64,000 nucleotides of DNA from Cellulosimicrobium sp. Marseille-Q4280. GTDB lineage: Bacteria > Actinomycetota > Actinomycetes > Actinomycetales > Cellulomonadaceae. The stretch covers positions 124,001 to 188,000 of the forward strand of contig NZ_CALPBY010000001.1 of the NCBI RefSeq assembly GCF_943181405.1, written 5' to 3'. The translations under genes were made by a program, and so were the position numbers. This document shows positions 16,159 to 24,173 of this stretch, piece after piece (position 1 is the first letter of the stretch; each line of letters begins with the position of its first letter). The notes beneath the pieces were generated by a model, which saw only the letters and a list, made by a program, of their open reading frames with translations, was not told the DNA's origin and made no database searches.

Positions 16159-17871
16159 ATGACCCTCTCGACGACGTCCGTGTCCCCTCTGTCCTCGGAG
16201 CTGTTGCTCCGGTCAACCGGTCCCCGGCGTCGACGCCGGACGCGCGCGGCCCTGACCGCGGCGGCCCTCGTCTCCGCGTCCCTGCTGCTCCCGACCCAGG
16301 GAGCCGTCGCAGCCGTAGAGCCGGTCAACCCGTTCGACCTTGCCGGTGGCTTCAGCGTCTACGCCCGCGGCGACGCGCAGCTCGACAACACCGAGACCGA
16401 GGGCGCGGTCGCCGTCGGCGGCGAGCTCGCCGTCCGTGCCGACGGGGGCATGTACGGGATCATCCACCACGCAGCAGGCACGGCCGACTACACGATCCCG
16501 ACCGTCGACGGCGACCCGACGCGGCTCCTCGTCGGCAGCTACGCGCCGACGTCGGGCACGGTCGAGATCACGAACCAGGGGGTGCCCGCGGGCAGCGGCG
16601 GCGAGCTGGAGGGATATCTCAAGGTCGTCGGCGACGACCCCGCGTTCGGCACCTACGAGCGCGGTAGCTGGGTCCGGTACCGCACGGCCGTCGACGACGC
16701 ACCGGCGATCGACGCGACGAACCAGGACTGGCCGGCCGACGCGGGGACCGTCGCGACGCAGGGAGACTCCGTCGCGGGGTACGTCGAGCAGGGTGCTACC
16801 GACCCCGACGTCGTCCGCCAGTGCCTTGCCGACCTCGTCCCCTCCGGAGCGGCGCACGAGCTGACCGTCACCGAGGACGCCGGCGACCGCGTGGTGCTCT
16901 CCGCGCTCGAGCCCGGCCGCCCCAACGTCGTGGACTACGCGGCGATCGCCGACGCGTACCAGGTCCAGTTCGCCGACGGGGTCCTGCCCTCGGTCGACGC
17001 GCCGCTCGTCGTCTCCGTGCCCCCGGGCACGACGACGGTCGAGGGCAAGGTCTTCGGAGCGCAGGGCGAGGCGTCGCGCTACGTCCTGTGGGACCTCTCG
17101 CAGCTCGACGGCGCGGTGACCCTCGACGGCGCGGGGACGCGCGTCGACGGCTCGGTCTACGCGCCCGACGCCGACCTGACCGTGAACGCGGCACCGCTCG
17201 ACGGCCAGGTCGTCGCGCACGACCTCACGCTCCTCGGCGGCGAGGCGCACGCCTACCTGTTCGCCGGGGCGATCCCGTGCGAGACAGCGCCCGTCGACGA
17301 GACCGGCAGCATCAAGGTGTCGAAGGTCGTCGACGGCGACGCCGCGAGCAGTGTCCCGGACGGCACGGAGTTCACCGTCGCGTACGTCGTCGGCGGGACG
17401 TCGGGCGAGCTGACCGTCCCGGTCGGCGGTTCGCAGACGATCGACGATCTCCCGCTCGGCTCCGAGGTCGTCCTGTCCGAGCCGACGTTCCCGGAGGTCG
17501 ACGGCGTCGTGTGGGGCGAGCCCGCCTGGGAGGTCGACGGCGAGCTCGTCGAGCCCGCCGCGGACGGTGTGGTGAGTGTCGAGGTGAGCGGTACCGACGG
17601 CGTCGAGCTGGTCCTGACGAACACGGCGGGCAGCGAGCCCGCGCCGGACCCGACCCCGGACCCGACCACGGACCCCTCCCCGAGCCCGACGCCGGACCCG
17701 ACACCGACCACCCCGGACGCGACCGTCACGCCGACGGAGACCGCGACGGACACGCCGACGGACGAGGGCCTCGCCACGACCGGTGCGCAGACCGTGGGGA
17801 TCGCCGTGGCCGCCCTCGTGCTCGTCGCGCTCGGCGCGGTGCTCGTCGCGCGCCGTCGCCGGAGCGTCTGA
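16159..17871 (+). CDS. Sortase-anchored choice-of-anchor A surface protein
   Basis: A 570-residue wall protein. The signal peptide (RRRRR then ALTAAALVSASLLLP...AVA) is followed by a choice-of-anchor A domain starting NPFDLAGGFSVYARGDAQLDN. A DUF5979-like beta domain follows (GSIKVSKVVDGDAASSVPDG to LTNTAG). Then come a Pro/Thr/Asp spacer (DPTPDPTTDPSPSPTPDP), the sortase motif LATTGA, a hydrophobic helix and the basic tail RRRRSV. It is presumably displayed on peptidoglycan; ligand unknown. ATG 16159 was chosen over the upstream GTG, which gives a non-signal-like N-terminus. Confidence 0.85.
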   Translation: MTLSTTSVSPLSSELLLRSTGPRRRRRTRAALTAAALVSASLLLPTQGAVAAVEPVNPFDLAGGFSVYARGDAQLDNTETEGAVAVGGELAVRADGGMYGIIHHAAGTADYTIPTVDGDPTRLLVGSYAPTSGTVEITNQGVPAGSGGELEGYLKVVGDDPAFGTYERGSWVRYRTAVDDAPAIDATNQDWPADAGTVATQGDSVAGYVEQGATDPDVVRQCLADLVPSGAAHELTVTEDAGDRVVLSALEPGRPNVVDYAAIADAYQVQFADGVLPSVDAPLVVSVPPGTTTVEGKVFGAQGEASRYVLWDLSQLDGAVTLDGAGTRVDGSVYAPDADLTVNAAPLDGQVVAHDLTLLGGEAHAYLFAGAIPCETAPVDETGSIKVSKVVDGDAASSVPDGTEFTVAYVVGGTSGELTVPVGGSQTIDDLPLGSEVVLSEPTFPEVDGVVWGEPAWEVDGELVEPAADGVVSVEVSGTDGVELVLTNTAGSEPAPDPTPDPTTDPSPSPTPDPTPTTPDATVTPTETATDTPTDEGLATTGAQTVGIAVAALVLVALGAVLVARRRRSV

Positions 17872-17897
17872 CCGGCGACCCACAACCACCACGAGCC

Positions 17898-17929
17898 GAC
17901 GCCGCGTCCCCGCCCGGGGGCGCGGCGTC
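17898..17929 (+). terminator. Hairpin terminator
   Basis: GACGCCGCG (17898-17906) pairs with CGCGGCGTC (17921-17929), with an inner CCCC/GGGG stem, 27 nt after the stop of the surface protein. Confidence 0.65.
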
Positions 17930-18096
17930 GCGCGTCTCCCGAGGCGGCCACCTGATCGCCGCGTGCCGTTCACGGTGCGGACCGCTTCGGGACACCGGCC
18001 CTCCGTAGCGTGACAGCGCTTCCCTCCCCGGGTCCTGCGCTGCCACGGTGGTCCGACGGCCGTCGCTGCCGGGACCCCTGACCTGCGAAGGAACCC

Positions 18097-20265
18097 ATGA
18101 CCCCGCATGCCTCCCGGCAGCCCGGCGCGCTGACGCGCGCGGCCGCGGCGACGCTCGCCGCGTCGCTCGTCGGCACCGTCCTCGTCACGAGCAGCATCGC
18201 GACCGCCGCCTCCGCGGTCGCCGACGACGAGTCGCTCCTCAGCACGAGCGGCACCACGTGGCGCTACCTCGACGACAACACGAACCCCGCAGGCGCCGAC
18301 GCGGACCAGCGCGTCTGGACCACGACGGCGTTCGACGACACGGCCTGGAAGTCCGGCACCGGCGCGTTCGGCGCGAAGCGCGGCCAGCCGACGGGCATCG
18401 GTGCGGCGTTCCCGATCACCACCCTGCTGACCCAGTACATCGCCGGCACGACGACGGACGTCCCGACGTTCTTCTTCCGCACCGACGTCGACCTCACCGC
18501 GACGGACCTCGACGGCGTCCCGGCGTTCGAGGGCGAGATCGTCTACGACGACGCCGCGATCGTCTACGTCAACGGCGAGGAGGTCGCGCGCCTCGGCGAC
18601 GACGCCGGCGAGATCACGGAGAACCTGCAGTACCACGGCAACAGCCGCACGGACCCGGTGACGAGCACGTTCGTCGTCCCGGCGGACGCGTTCGCGCCGG
18701 GGGAGAACACGATCTCCGTCGCGCTCTACCAGGACGCCCCGACGAGCTCCGACATCTACCTCGACGTCCGCTCGCTCGTGCCGACGCACGGCGAGGTCCG
18801 CGACGTCGCGCTCAACGTCGGCGCGGACGAGACGCAGGCGAACGTCGCGTGGTTCTCGACCCTGCCCGGCGCGGGCGAGGTTCAGTGGACGCGTGCCGAC
18901 GAGGCGACCGACGCCGCGGGCGACCTCTCGTGGGAGGGCGCGGCGACGGCGTCGTCCACGGGCGGCGCGTCCGCCGACGGCGCGACGTACCACCACGCCA
19001 CGATGACCGGCCTGGAGGAGGCCTCCTCCTACGTGTACCGCGTGGGCAGCGCCTCCTCCGGCTGGTCGGAGCCCAGCACGTTCGACACCGGCACGTTCGG
19101 GGACGAGTTCTCGTTCCTGTTCGTCGGTGACGCGCAGATCGGCGCGAGCGGCAACGCCACGAACGACGCCGCGCGCTGGGCCGAGAACCTCGGCACGATG
19201 ACCGCTCGCCACCCGGACGCGTCGTTCCTCGTCTCCGCGGGGGACCAGGTCGAGCACGCGGGCAGCGCCCAGCAGTACACGGGCTTCCTCGCCTCGCAGC
19301 AGATGCGCGAGCTGCGGTTCGCGACGCAGGACGGCAACCACGACACGGCGAGCGCGCTGTACGACCAGCACTTCGCGATGCCGAACGTCTCGGCCGAGCA
19401 GCGCCGCGACTACTGGTACGGCTACAACGACGTGCTCGTCGTCGGCATCGACTCGAACGACTGGAGCGAGGCGGACCTCGCCGGGCACGAGGCGTTCCTG
19501 CGCGACGTGGTCGGCACGCACGGCGACTCCTACGACTGGGTCCTCGTGACGTTCCACCACTCGCTGTACAGCCAGGCGTTCCACTCGCGCGACCGCGACG
19601 TCGTCGCGATGCGCGACGCCCTGTCGCCGGTGTTCAGCGACCTGGGCGTCGACCTGGTGCTCGCGGGCCACGACCACATCTACACCCGCAGCCACCTCAT
19701 GGAGGGCACGACGCCGGTCGCCCCGGCGACCGACCCCGCCGTCGGCGACGTGCTCGTCCCCGACGAGGACCAGGTCCTCTACGTGACCGGGAACTCCGCG
19801 AGCGGCTCGAAGTACTACGGCTTCGACGGCGACAAGCCGTGGACCGCGCGCTGGGAGCAGGAGCGTACGCCGAGCTACTCCGACGTCGACGTCACGCCCG
19901 AGGCGCTGACGATCACGACCTACGAGACCGCGACCGAGCGCGTCATGGACCGGGTCACGCTGCAGCGCGCGCCGCAGGGCCCTGAGCTCGTCGAGGTCAC
20001 CGCCCAGACCCGCTGCCTCGCGGGCACGGCCTACGTCGCGGTCCGCGCGACGAACGGCGAGGAGGTGCCGGTCGACGTCACGCTCGCGACGCCGTTCGGC
20101 ACCCGCGCGTACGCGGACGTCGCGCCCGGCAGGGCGGCGTACCAGTCCTTCCCGACGCGCACGACGTCGGTCGAGGCCGGCACGGTCACGGTCACCGCGG
20201 CTCTGCCCGACGGCGGAGCCTCCCGGGCGTACGACGTCCCGGTGGATGCCCTGACCTGCTCCTGA
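18097..20265 (+). CDS. Secreted metallophosphoesterase (purple acid phosphatase-like)
   Basis: A 722-residue exported phosphatase. The signal peptide ends near residue 39 (ATAASA). Residues about 45-230 form a beta-sandwich (TTWRYLDDNTNPAG, FFFRTDVDL). A fibronectin III-type purple-acid-phosphatase N-domain spans about 230-325. The binuclear metal core has FLFVGDAQIG (about 342), SAGDQVEH (about 382), GNHD (about 413), TFHHSLYS (about 486) and AGHDHIYTR (about 525). Residues about 628-722 repeat the Cys-paired module of the GH43 and M28 proteins. ATG 18097 has AAGGAA upstream. Confidence 0.9.
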   Translation: MTPHASRQPGALTRAAAATLAASLVGTVLVTSSIATAASAVADDESLLSTSGTTWRYLDDNTNPAGADADQRVWTTTAFDDTAWKSGTGAFGAKRGQPTGIGAAFPITTLLTQYIAGTTTDVPTFFFRTDVDLTATDLDGVPAFEGEIVYDDAAIVYVNGEEVARLGDDAGEITENLQYHGNSRTDPVTSTFVVPADAFAPGENTISVALYQDAPTSSDIYLDVRSLVPTHGEVRDVALNVGADETQANVAWFSTLPGAGEVQWTRADEATDAAGDLSWEGAATASSTGGASADGATYHHATMTGLEEASSYVYRVGSASSGWSEPSTFDTGTFGDEFSFLFVGDAQIGASGNATNDAARWAENLGTMTARHPDASFLVSAGDQVEHAGSAQQYTGFLASQQMRELRFATQDGNHDTASALYDQHFAMPNVSAEQRRDYWYGYNDVLVVGIDSNDWSEADLAGHEAFLRDVVGTHGDSYDWVLVTFHHSLYSQAFHSRDRDVVAMRDALSPVFSDLGVDLVLAGHDHIYTRSHLMEGTTPVAPATDPAVGDVLVPDEDQVLYVTGNSASGSKYYGFDGDKPWTARWEQERTPSYSDVDVTPEALTITTYETATERVMDRVTLQRAPQGPELVEVTAQTRCLAGTAYVAVRATNGEEVPVDVTLATPFGTRAYADVAPGRAAYQSFPTRTTSVEAGTVTVTAALPDGGASRAYDVPVDALTCS

Positions 20266-20272
20266 CAGCAGT

Positions 20273-20332
20273 GCCGAACCCGGGGTTGCGCGTCACGAAC
20301 CTGCTGACGTGGCGTGCGACCCCGGGTTCGGC
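20273..20332. repeat. Class-A palindrome at convergent gene ends
   Basis: GCCGAACCCGGGGT (20273-20286) pairs perfectly with ACCCCGGGTTCGGC (20319-20332), and wobble pairing extends the stem inward. It separates the phosphatase from the convergent small membrane-protein gene and may serve as a terminator. Further copies lie at 22951-23010 and 54921-54978. Confidence 0.8.
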
Positions 20333-20373
20333 GTCACCGTGTGCCTGCGCGGCGTCTCAGCGCGCGGGAGCGG

Positions 20374-20679
20374 TCAGCGGCGGTTCGGCGGCGGGTACGC
20401 GCCGCTGCGGATCTGACGCATCGCCAGCCCGCGGGTGACCCAGGCGAAGATGCCGACCCCACCGAACGCCACGACCCCGATCCAGCGGGCGACGTTCTTG
20501 CTCTCCCCGGCCCAGGCACCCGTGAGCAGCCCGACGAGGAGCGCGACGGCCACGACCAGGGCGATCGTGCCCATGACGGGGAGCCAGTAGCGGACGAAGC
20601 GCACGGCACCCTCGGGCGTGCGCCGCCCGTTCCCGTGCGGCGCGGGAGGCGGTCCGGGGTGCTGGGGGTGGTGGCTCAT
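20374..20679 (-). CDS. Small two-helix membrane protein
   Basis: A 101-residue protein with a Pro/His-rich cytoplasmic N-terminus. The two hydrophobic helices are LPVMGTIALVVAVALLVGLL (about 34-53) and ARWIGVVAFGGVGIFAWV (about 63-80), followed by a basic tail. No family recognised. ATG 20679 overlaps the stop of the upstream gene (ATGA), making it last in the three-gene WXG100 cluster. It could be a membrane partner or immunity factor (inference). Confidence 0.7.
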   Translation of the reverse strand: MSHHPQHPGPPPAPHGNGRRTPEGAVRFVRYWLPVMGTIALVVAVALLVGLLTGAWAGESKNVARWIGVVAFGGVGIFAWVTRGLAMRQIRSGAYPPPNRR

Positions 20680-21302
20680 CGGAGCGCGGTCCCGAGCGCG
20701 GCGAGTGCCGCGTCGGCGTCGGGGAAGGTCTCGTCCCGGATGGTCAGGGCACCGTCGGCGTCCACGGGCTCGGTGGCGACGCGCCACGTCCCGGCGTCGT
20801 CGCGGTGGACGGCCGCCGCGACGCTGCCGTCGAGCGTGGTCACCTTGAGGCTCGCGCTGACCGGCTGGTCCCCGGCGTCCTCGATCCCGCGCCGGGCGAG
20901 GTCGAGGCCGCCGTCCAGCAGGTCGGACCCGGGCCGCAGCGGCAGCACGTCCCACGTGTCGAGGCCGCGCGGGCTGACGAGCAGCCCGCTGCCGCCGACG
21001 CCGACGAGGACGGCGGCGTCGGTCCGGTCACGGCGGACGATGCCCACCTCGACCCACCGGTCTGCCCGGGTCAGCACGCCGCTCACGCCGCCCGCGTTGC
21101 CGAGGGGCGCGACCTGGCCGTCGGTCGCGACGGCGAGCCCGCGGACGAGCAGGGAGGACAGCCCGGCCCGGCGCGCCTCGGGGGACGGCTGCGTGTCCGC
21201 CAGGCGCAGGCTCTGCGCGGACTGCGTCGCGGCCGCGCCGGGCTGGAACGTCAGCAGGGCGACGAGCTCGAACGACGTGAAGGGCATCGCGGGGTTGCTC
21301 AA
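20676..21302 (-). CDS. Hypothetical protein of the WXG100 cluster
   Basis: A 208-residue soluble alpha/beta protein between a WXG100 protein gene and a membrane-protein gene. It starts SNPAMPFTSFELVALLTFQPG and contains LTRADRWVEVGIVRRDRTD and VSASLKVTTLDGSVAAAVHRD. It may be a dedicated chaperone or partner like EspG, but I see no diagnostic motif. The TTG at 21302 is favoured because GGAGAA lies 4-5 nt upstream; ATG 21287 is the alternative. Confidence 0.65.
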   Translation of the reverse strand: MSNPAMPFTSFELVALLTFQPGAAATQSAQSLRLADTQPSPEARRAGLSSLLVRGLAVATDGQVAPLGNAGGVSGVLTRADRWVEVGIVRRDRTDAAVLVGVGGSGLLVSPRGLDTWDVLPLRPGSDLLDGGLDLARRGIEDAGDQPVSASLKVTTLDGSVAAAVHRDDAGTWRVATEPVDADGALTIRDETFPDADAALAALGTALR

Positions 21303-21344
21303 GGGGTTCTCCGGCTGGTGTCGGGTGCTCGGTCAGGCCGGTGC

Positions 21345-22307
21345 TCAGCCGAACCCGAACAGTGTACGGACGGGTGAGGTCACGTCGTCGACGAAGTCGC
21401 TCGCGGCGTCGACCGCGTGGGACGCGCCCTCCGCGATGTTCGACCCGACGTCGCCCGCGAACGACGTGGTGGCGTTCCAGGCGTCGCTCGCCATGCCACC
21501 GATCCACTCGGTGGTCTCCATGCCGTCGGGCGTGAGGAGGTTGAGGCCACCCCAGACGAGGCCGGCGACGCCGATACCGGCGGCGACGCCCCAGCCGACG
21601 GGGTTCGAGGCGAGCGCCGCGATGGCGACGGCGGTCCCGGCGCCGCCGATGGCCGTGCTGATGACGCCGTCCGCCGTGGCCCAGCCGTTCCCGTCGATGA
21701 TGCCGTTGACGCCCTCGACGATGCCGTCCGCCATGGTGAGGGCGGAGAAGAGACCGCCCGCGGCGGTGAAGGCCGAGCCGAGCGCGGTGACGCCCTTGCC
21801 CGCGTTCGCGAGGAAGCCGAACTCGTCCAGGCTCGAGAAGATCAGGTCCGCGGTGCCGGCAACGAGGCCGCCGCCGGTGACCGCGTCGGACACCCAGCCC
21901 GGCAGGCCGAACCACCACGTGTCCTCGTCGGCGCCCGGCGTGCCGGGTCCGCCGGGTCCGCCCGGTCCACCGGGTCCGCCCGGTCCACCGGGACCGCCGG
22001 GGCCGCCCGGACCCCCGGGACCGCCCGGTCCGCCGGAGTCGGTGCTCGTCTGCTCCTGCTGGTCGGCGTTCGTCTGCAAGGACTCGGCATGACCGGCGAG
22101 CATGTCGGCGACGGAGGTGAGCTGCGGCGCCAGCGCCGCGTCCCACGTGCCGATGAACTCCGAGCGGTCGGGTCCCGACCACGGGCTCTGCGCCACCTGC
22201 GGCCCGACGGTCGACGCCACCGAGCGCAGCGTGTCGCTCGCGGTCCCCATCTGCTGCGCGAGAGCGCGCAGGGCGGCGATGTCGGCGCCCCACATCCCTG
22301 AGCTCAC
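21345..22307 (-). CDS. WXG100 protein with collagen-like GGP linker and membrane-active C-terminus
   Basis: A 320-residue protein. Residues about 1-85 look like a WXG100/ESX helical hairpin (ALRALAQQMGTASDTLRSV, then SPWSGPDRSEFIGTW carrying the W-S-G turn). Residues about 92-120 are about ten GGP repeats. The rest is rich in Gly/Ala hydrophobic stretches (AGGLFSALTMADGIVEGV, GGAGTAVAIAALASNPVGWG, GVAAGIGVAGLVWGGLNLL) and ends SPVRTLFGFG. This is the layout of a type VII-exported effector. GTG 22307 sits behind AGGGGGA; ATG 22295 is the alternative. Confidence 0.75.
   Translation of the reverse strand: MSSGMWGADIAALRALAQQMGTASDTLRSVASTVGPQVAQSPWSGPDRSEFIGTWDAALAPQLTSVADMLAGHAESLQTNADQQEQTSTDSGGPGGPGGPGGPGGPGGPGGPGGPGGPGGPGTPGADEDTWWFGLPGWVSDAVTGGGLVAGTADLIFSSLDEFGFLANAGKGVTALGSAFTAAGGLFSALTMADGIVEGVNGIIDGNGWATADGVISTAIGGAGTAVAIAALASNPVGWGVAAGIGVAGLVWGGLNLLTPDGMETTEWIGGMASDAWNATTSFAGDVGSNIAEGASHAVDAASDFVDDVTSPVRTLFGFG
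21946..22036 (-). repeat. Collagen-like 9-bp tandem repeat
   Basis: About ten near-identical 9-bp units encode Gly-Gly-Pro between the WXG100 hairpin and the hydrophobic domain. Confidence 0.85.
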
Positions 22308-22460
22308 GCGTCCCCCTCGTCGTCTCGTGGATGCTGCGCGGGCCGTGCCCGCGCGGGTGTCGTGCGCCGGTGTGCTGCGCTCCGAGGACCCTAGCCGACG
22401 GCGGTGCGGGGCTCCCATGGGGAGAGGTGCCCATCGGCCCGCTCGTGCCACGATGGCGGC

Positions 22461-22940
22461 ATGACGACGACGCCCGACGACCTTGCCGCGACCATCGCCT
22501 CCGTCGAGGCGCAGGAGCACGAGCTCGTGCTCGCCTCGTTCACGCACGACGACGCGTGGCGCCTCGGGTGCCTCCTCGTCGAGCTCGCTGCCGAGCGCGA
22601 CCTCGCGGTGACGATCGACGTCCGGAAGGGCACGCAGCAGGTGTTCCACGCGGCGCGCGAGGGCACGACTCCCGACAACGACTCCTGGGTCGAGCGCAAG
22701 GTGCGGGTCGTGCAGCGGTTCGGGGCGTCGTCGTACCTCGTGGGCCTGCGGGCGCGCGCCAAGGGGACGACGTTCACCGAGCAGCACCAGCTCCCGCTCC
22801 AGGAGTACGCCGCGCACGGCGGGGCCTTCCCGGTGCGCGTCGAGGGCGTCGGGCCCGTCGGGGTCGTCACCGTCTCGGGCCTGCCGCAGGCGGACGACCA
22901 CGCGCTCGTCGTCGAGGCGCTGCGGGCGTTCCGCGGCTGA
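22461..22940 (+). CDS. HbpS-like/UPF0303 haem-degrading-domain protein
   Basis: A 159-residue protein of the UPF0303 branch of the GlcG/HbpS superfamily. Typical blocks are SFTHDDAWRLGCLLVELA, AVTIDVRKGTQQVFHAA, DSWVERKVRVVQRFGASSY and a C-terminal GPVGVVTVSGLPQADDHALV. Relatives bind haem or small ligands; activity here is unknown. ATG 22461 has CACGAT 6 nt upstream, compatible with a leaderless start. Confidence 0.85.
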   Translation: MTTTPDDLAATIASVEAQEHELVLASFTHDDAWRLGCLLVELAAERDLAVTIDVRKGTQQVFHAAREGTTPDNDSWVERKVRVVQRFGASSYLVGLRARAKGTTFTEQHQLPLQEYAAHGGAFPVRVEGVGPVGVVTVSGLPQADDHALVVEALRAFRG

Positions 22941-22950
22941 GCGGCCGCCT

Positions 22951-23010
22951 GCCGAACCCGGGGTTACGCGTCAGTCGAGGCGCTGAGCGGCCCGTCACCC
23001 GGGGTTCGGC
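22951..23010. repeat. Class-A palindrome at convergent gene ends
   Basis: GCCGAACCCGGGGT (22951-22964) pairs with ACCCGGGGTTCGGC (22997-23010), with one mismatch. It follows the HbpS-like gene and faces hsp20. Confidence 0.78.
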
Positions 23011-23030
23011 ACGTTCAGTCCGCCGCACGA

Positions 23031-23066
23031 CGACGGGCCGGTACCTCGGGAGGTACCGGCCCGTCG
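23031..23066. terminator. Bidirectional hairpin terminator
   Basis: Perfect 17-bp arms (CGACGGGCCGGTACCTC at 23031-23047 and complement 23050-23066) with a 2-nt loop, between the convergent HbpS-like and hsp20 genes. Confidence 0.75.
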
Positions 23067-23115
23067 GGCCCGGCCGCGGCAGGGGAGGGGCGCGGCCGGA
23101 GCAGGGAGCGCGGCG

Positions 23116-23640
23116 TCAGGCCGCGCGCGTGACCTCGATGCGCTGCGGCGCACGGCCGGCGAACACGCCGGCGACGGTCACGGTGAGCACGCCCGCGTCG
23201 TACGACGCGCGGACGGCGTCGGCGTCCGCCGCCTTCGGCAGCGTGACGGTCCGGCGGAACTCGCCGAACCGCACCTCACGGATGCGTCGGCCGACCGGCT
23301 TCTCGACCGGCTCGGCGACGGGCTCCGCCGCAGTGCCGTCGGTCGCCTCCGAGCCCTCGGCGGGCTCGTCGGTGGCCTCGGGCGCCTCGACGACGCGCTG
23401 GTCGCGACGCTCGCCACGCACGACGAGCCGGCGACCCTCGAGCTCGACGGTCACGTCGCGCTCCGGGTCGACGCCCGGCAGGTCGAAGCGGGCGACGAGG
23501 TCGTCGCCGTCGCGGTAGACGTCGGCGGCCGGTGCGTAGCCGCTCCGCTGCGCAGGGGCGGCGGGACGGGTCCACAGGTCGCGGACGAGACGGTCCGCGG
23601 CCAGAGCGCCGAACGGGATCGGGGTGAGGGTGGTGGTCAT
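23116..23640 (-). CDS. hsp20: Hsp20/alpha-crystallin small heat-shock protein
   Basis: A 174-residue ATP-independent holdase chaperone. The alpha-crystallin domain runs from PAADVYRDGDDLVARFDLPG (about 38) through VELEGRRLVVRGERR. It is interrupted by an acidic Glu/Ala/Pro loop (residues about 88-115) and resumes with REVRFGEFRRTVTLPKAAD and YDAGVLTVTV. The loop is longer than usual. A strong GGAGGAG precedes the ATG. A HAIR element lies 57 nt upstream, so HspR probably represses it in the absence of stress. Confidence 0.93.
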   Translation of the reverse strand: MTTTLTPIPFGALAADRLVRDLWTRPAAPAQRSGYAPAADVYRDGDDLVARFDLPGVDPERDVTVELEGRRLVVRGERRDQRVVEAPEATDEPAEGSEATDGTAAEPVAEPVEKPVGRRIREVRFGEFRRTVTLPKAADADAVRASYDAGVLTVTVAGVFAGRAPQRIEVTRAA

Positions 23641-23696
23641 GGTGACTCCTCCGGGTCTGCTGCCGCGGTGAGCCCGCGGCGTCTGACGGGATCAAC

Positions 23697-23717
23697 CTTG
23701 AGCGATCCCGGCTCAAT
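23697..23717. promoter_or_regulatory. HAIR element (HspR operator)
   Basis: CTTGAGC-N7-GCTCAAT matches the actinobacterial HAIR consensus CTTGAGT-N7-ACTCAAG at most positions. It lies upstream of hsp20. Confidence 0.8.
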
Positions 23718-23810
23718 CCCGCGTTCGCGCACGACGAACGGCGACGGTACGGGTCGGCCCGTGCAAGGTCGCGCGGGGTCACCACACGATCAGAGCGAGG
23801 GGAGGACGTG

Positions 23811-24170
23811 ATGACCGGAGCACTTCGCGGTCGCCGGGGCGCGGCCGTGCTCGTCGTCCTGACGGCGTGCCTCTCCGCGTGCGGTCCAGCGGTCCGAGGG
23901 CCGGACGACGGCGCCCCGGACGAGGCCTGGACGATCGGCGTCGCGCACGGCGAGGGGGACTGGATGTCGTGCGTCGAGGCGTCGGGCCTGTCGGTCGCCG
24001 AGATGATCTCCACGGCCGACATGCCGGCGTCGTCGGTCGGCGTGCGGTTCGATCCGGGGGTGTCCCGGTCGGAGGCGTCCGATGTCGTGCGGTGCATCGA
24101 GGACCGGCTCACGGCGGGCGAGGTGTCGCTGGAGCTGTCGCCCCCGCTCGCCCGGCCCGGCGTCGGCTGA
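23811..24170 (+). CDS. Small secreted lipoprotein, unknown
   Basis: A 119-residue protein. The N-terminus RGRRGAAVLVVLTACLSACG is a lipoprotein signal with lipobox LSAC. The mature part has two further Cys (WMSCVEASG and VVRCIEDRL) likely to pair, around DMPASSVGVRFDPGVSRSEA. No family recognised. ATG 23811 follows GGAGGA (23801-23806) at ideal spacing; GTG 23808 would be too close. Confidence 0.7.
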   Translation: MTGALRGRRGAAVLVVLTACLSACGPAVRGPDDGAPDEAWTIGVAHGEGDWMSCVEASGLSVAEMISTADMPASSVGVRFDPGVSRSEASDVVRCIEDRLTAGEVSLELSPPLARPGVG

Positions 24171-24173
24171 GCC

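Noticed and set aside
16213-19695. Open frame of 1160 codons on the minus strand
   Set aside because: It lies opposite two clear secreted-protein genes. Its translation is Arg/Val/Asp-rich, has no domain and mirrors their third-position GC bias.
21946-22036. Possible CRISPR or VNTR
   Set aside because: 9-bp in-frame units encoding GGP inside a WXG100 protein; no spacers.
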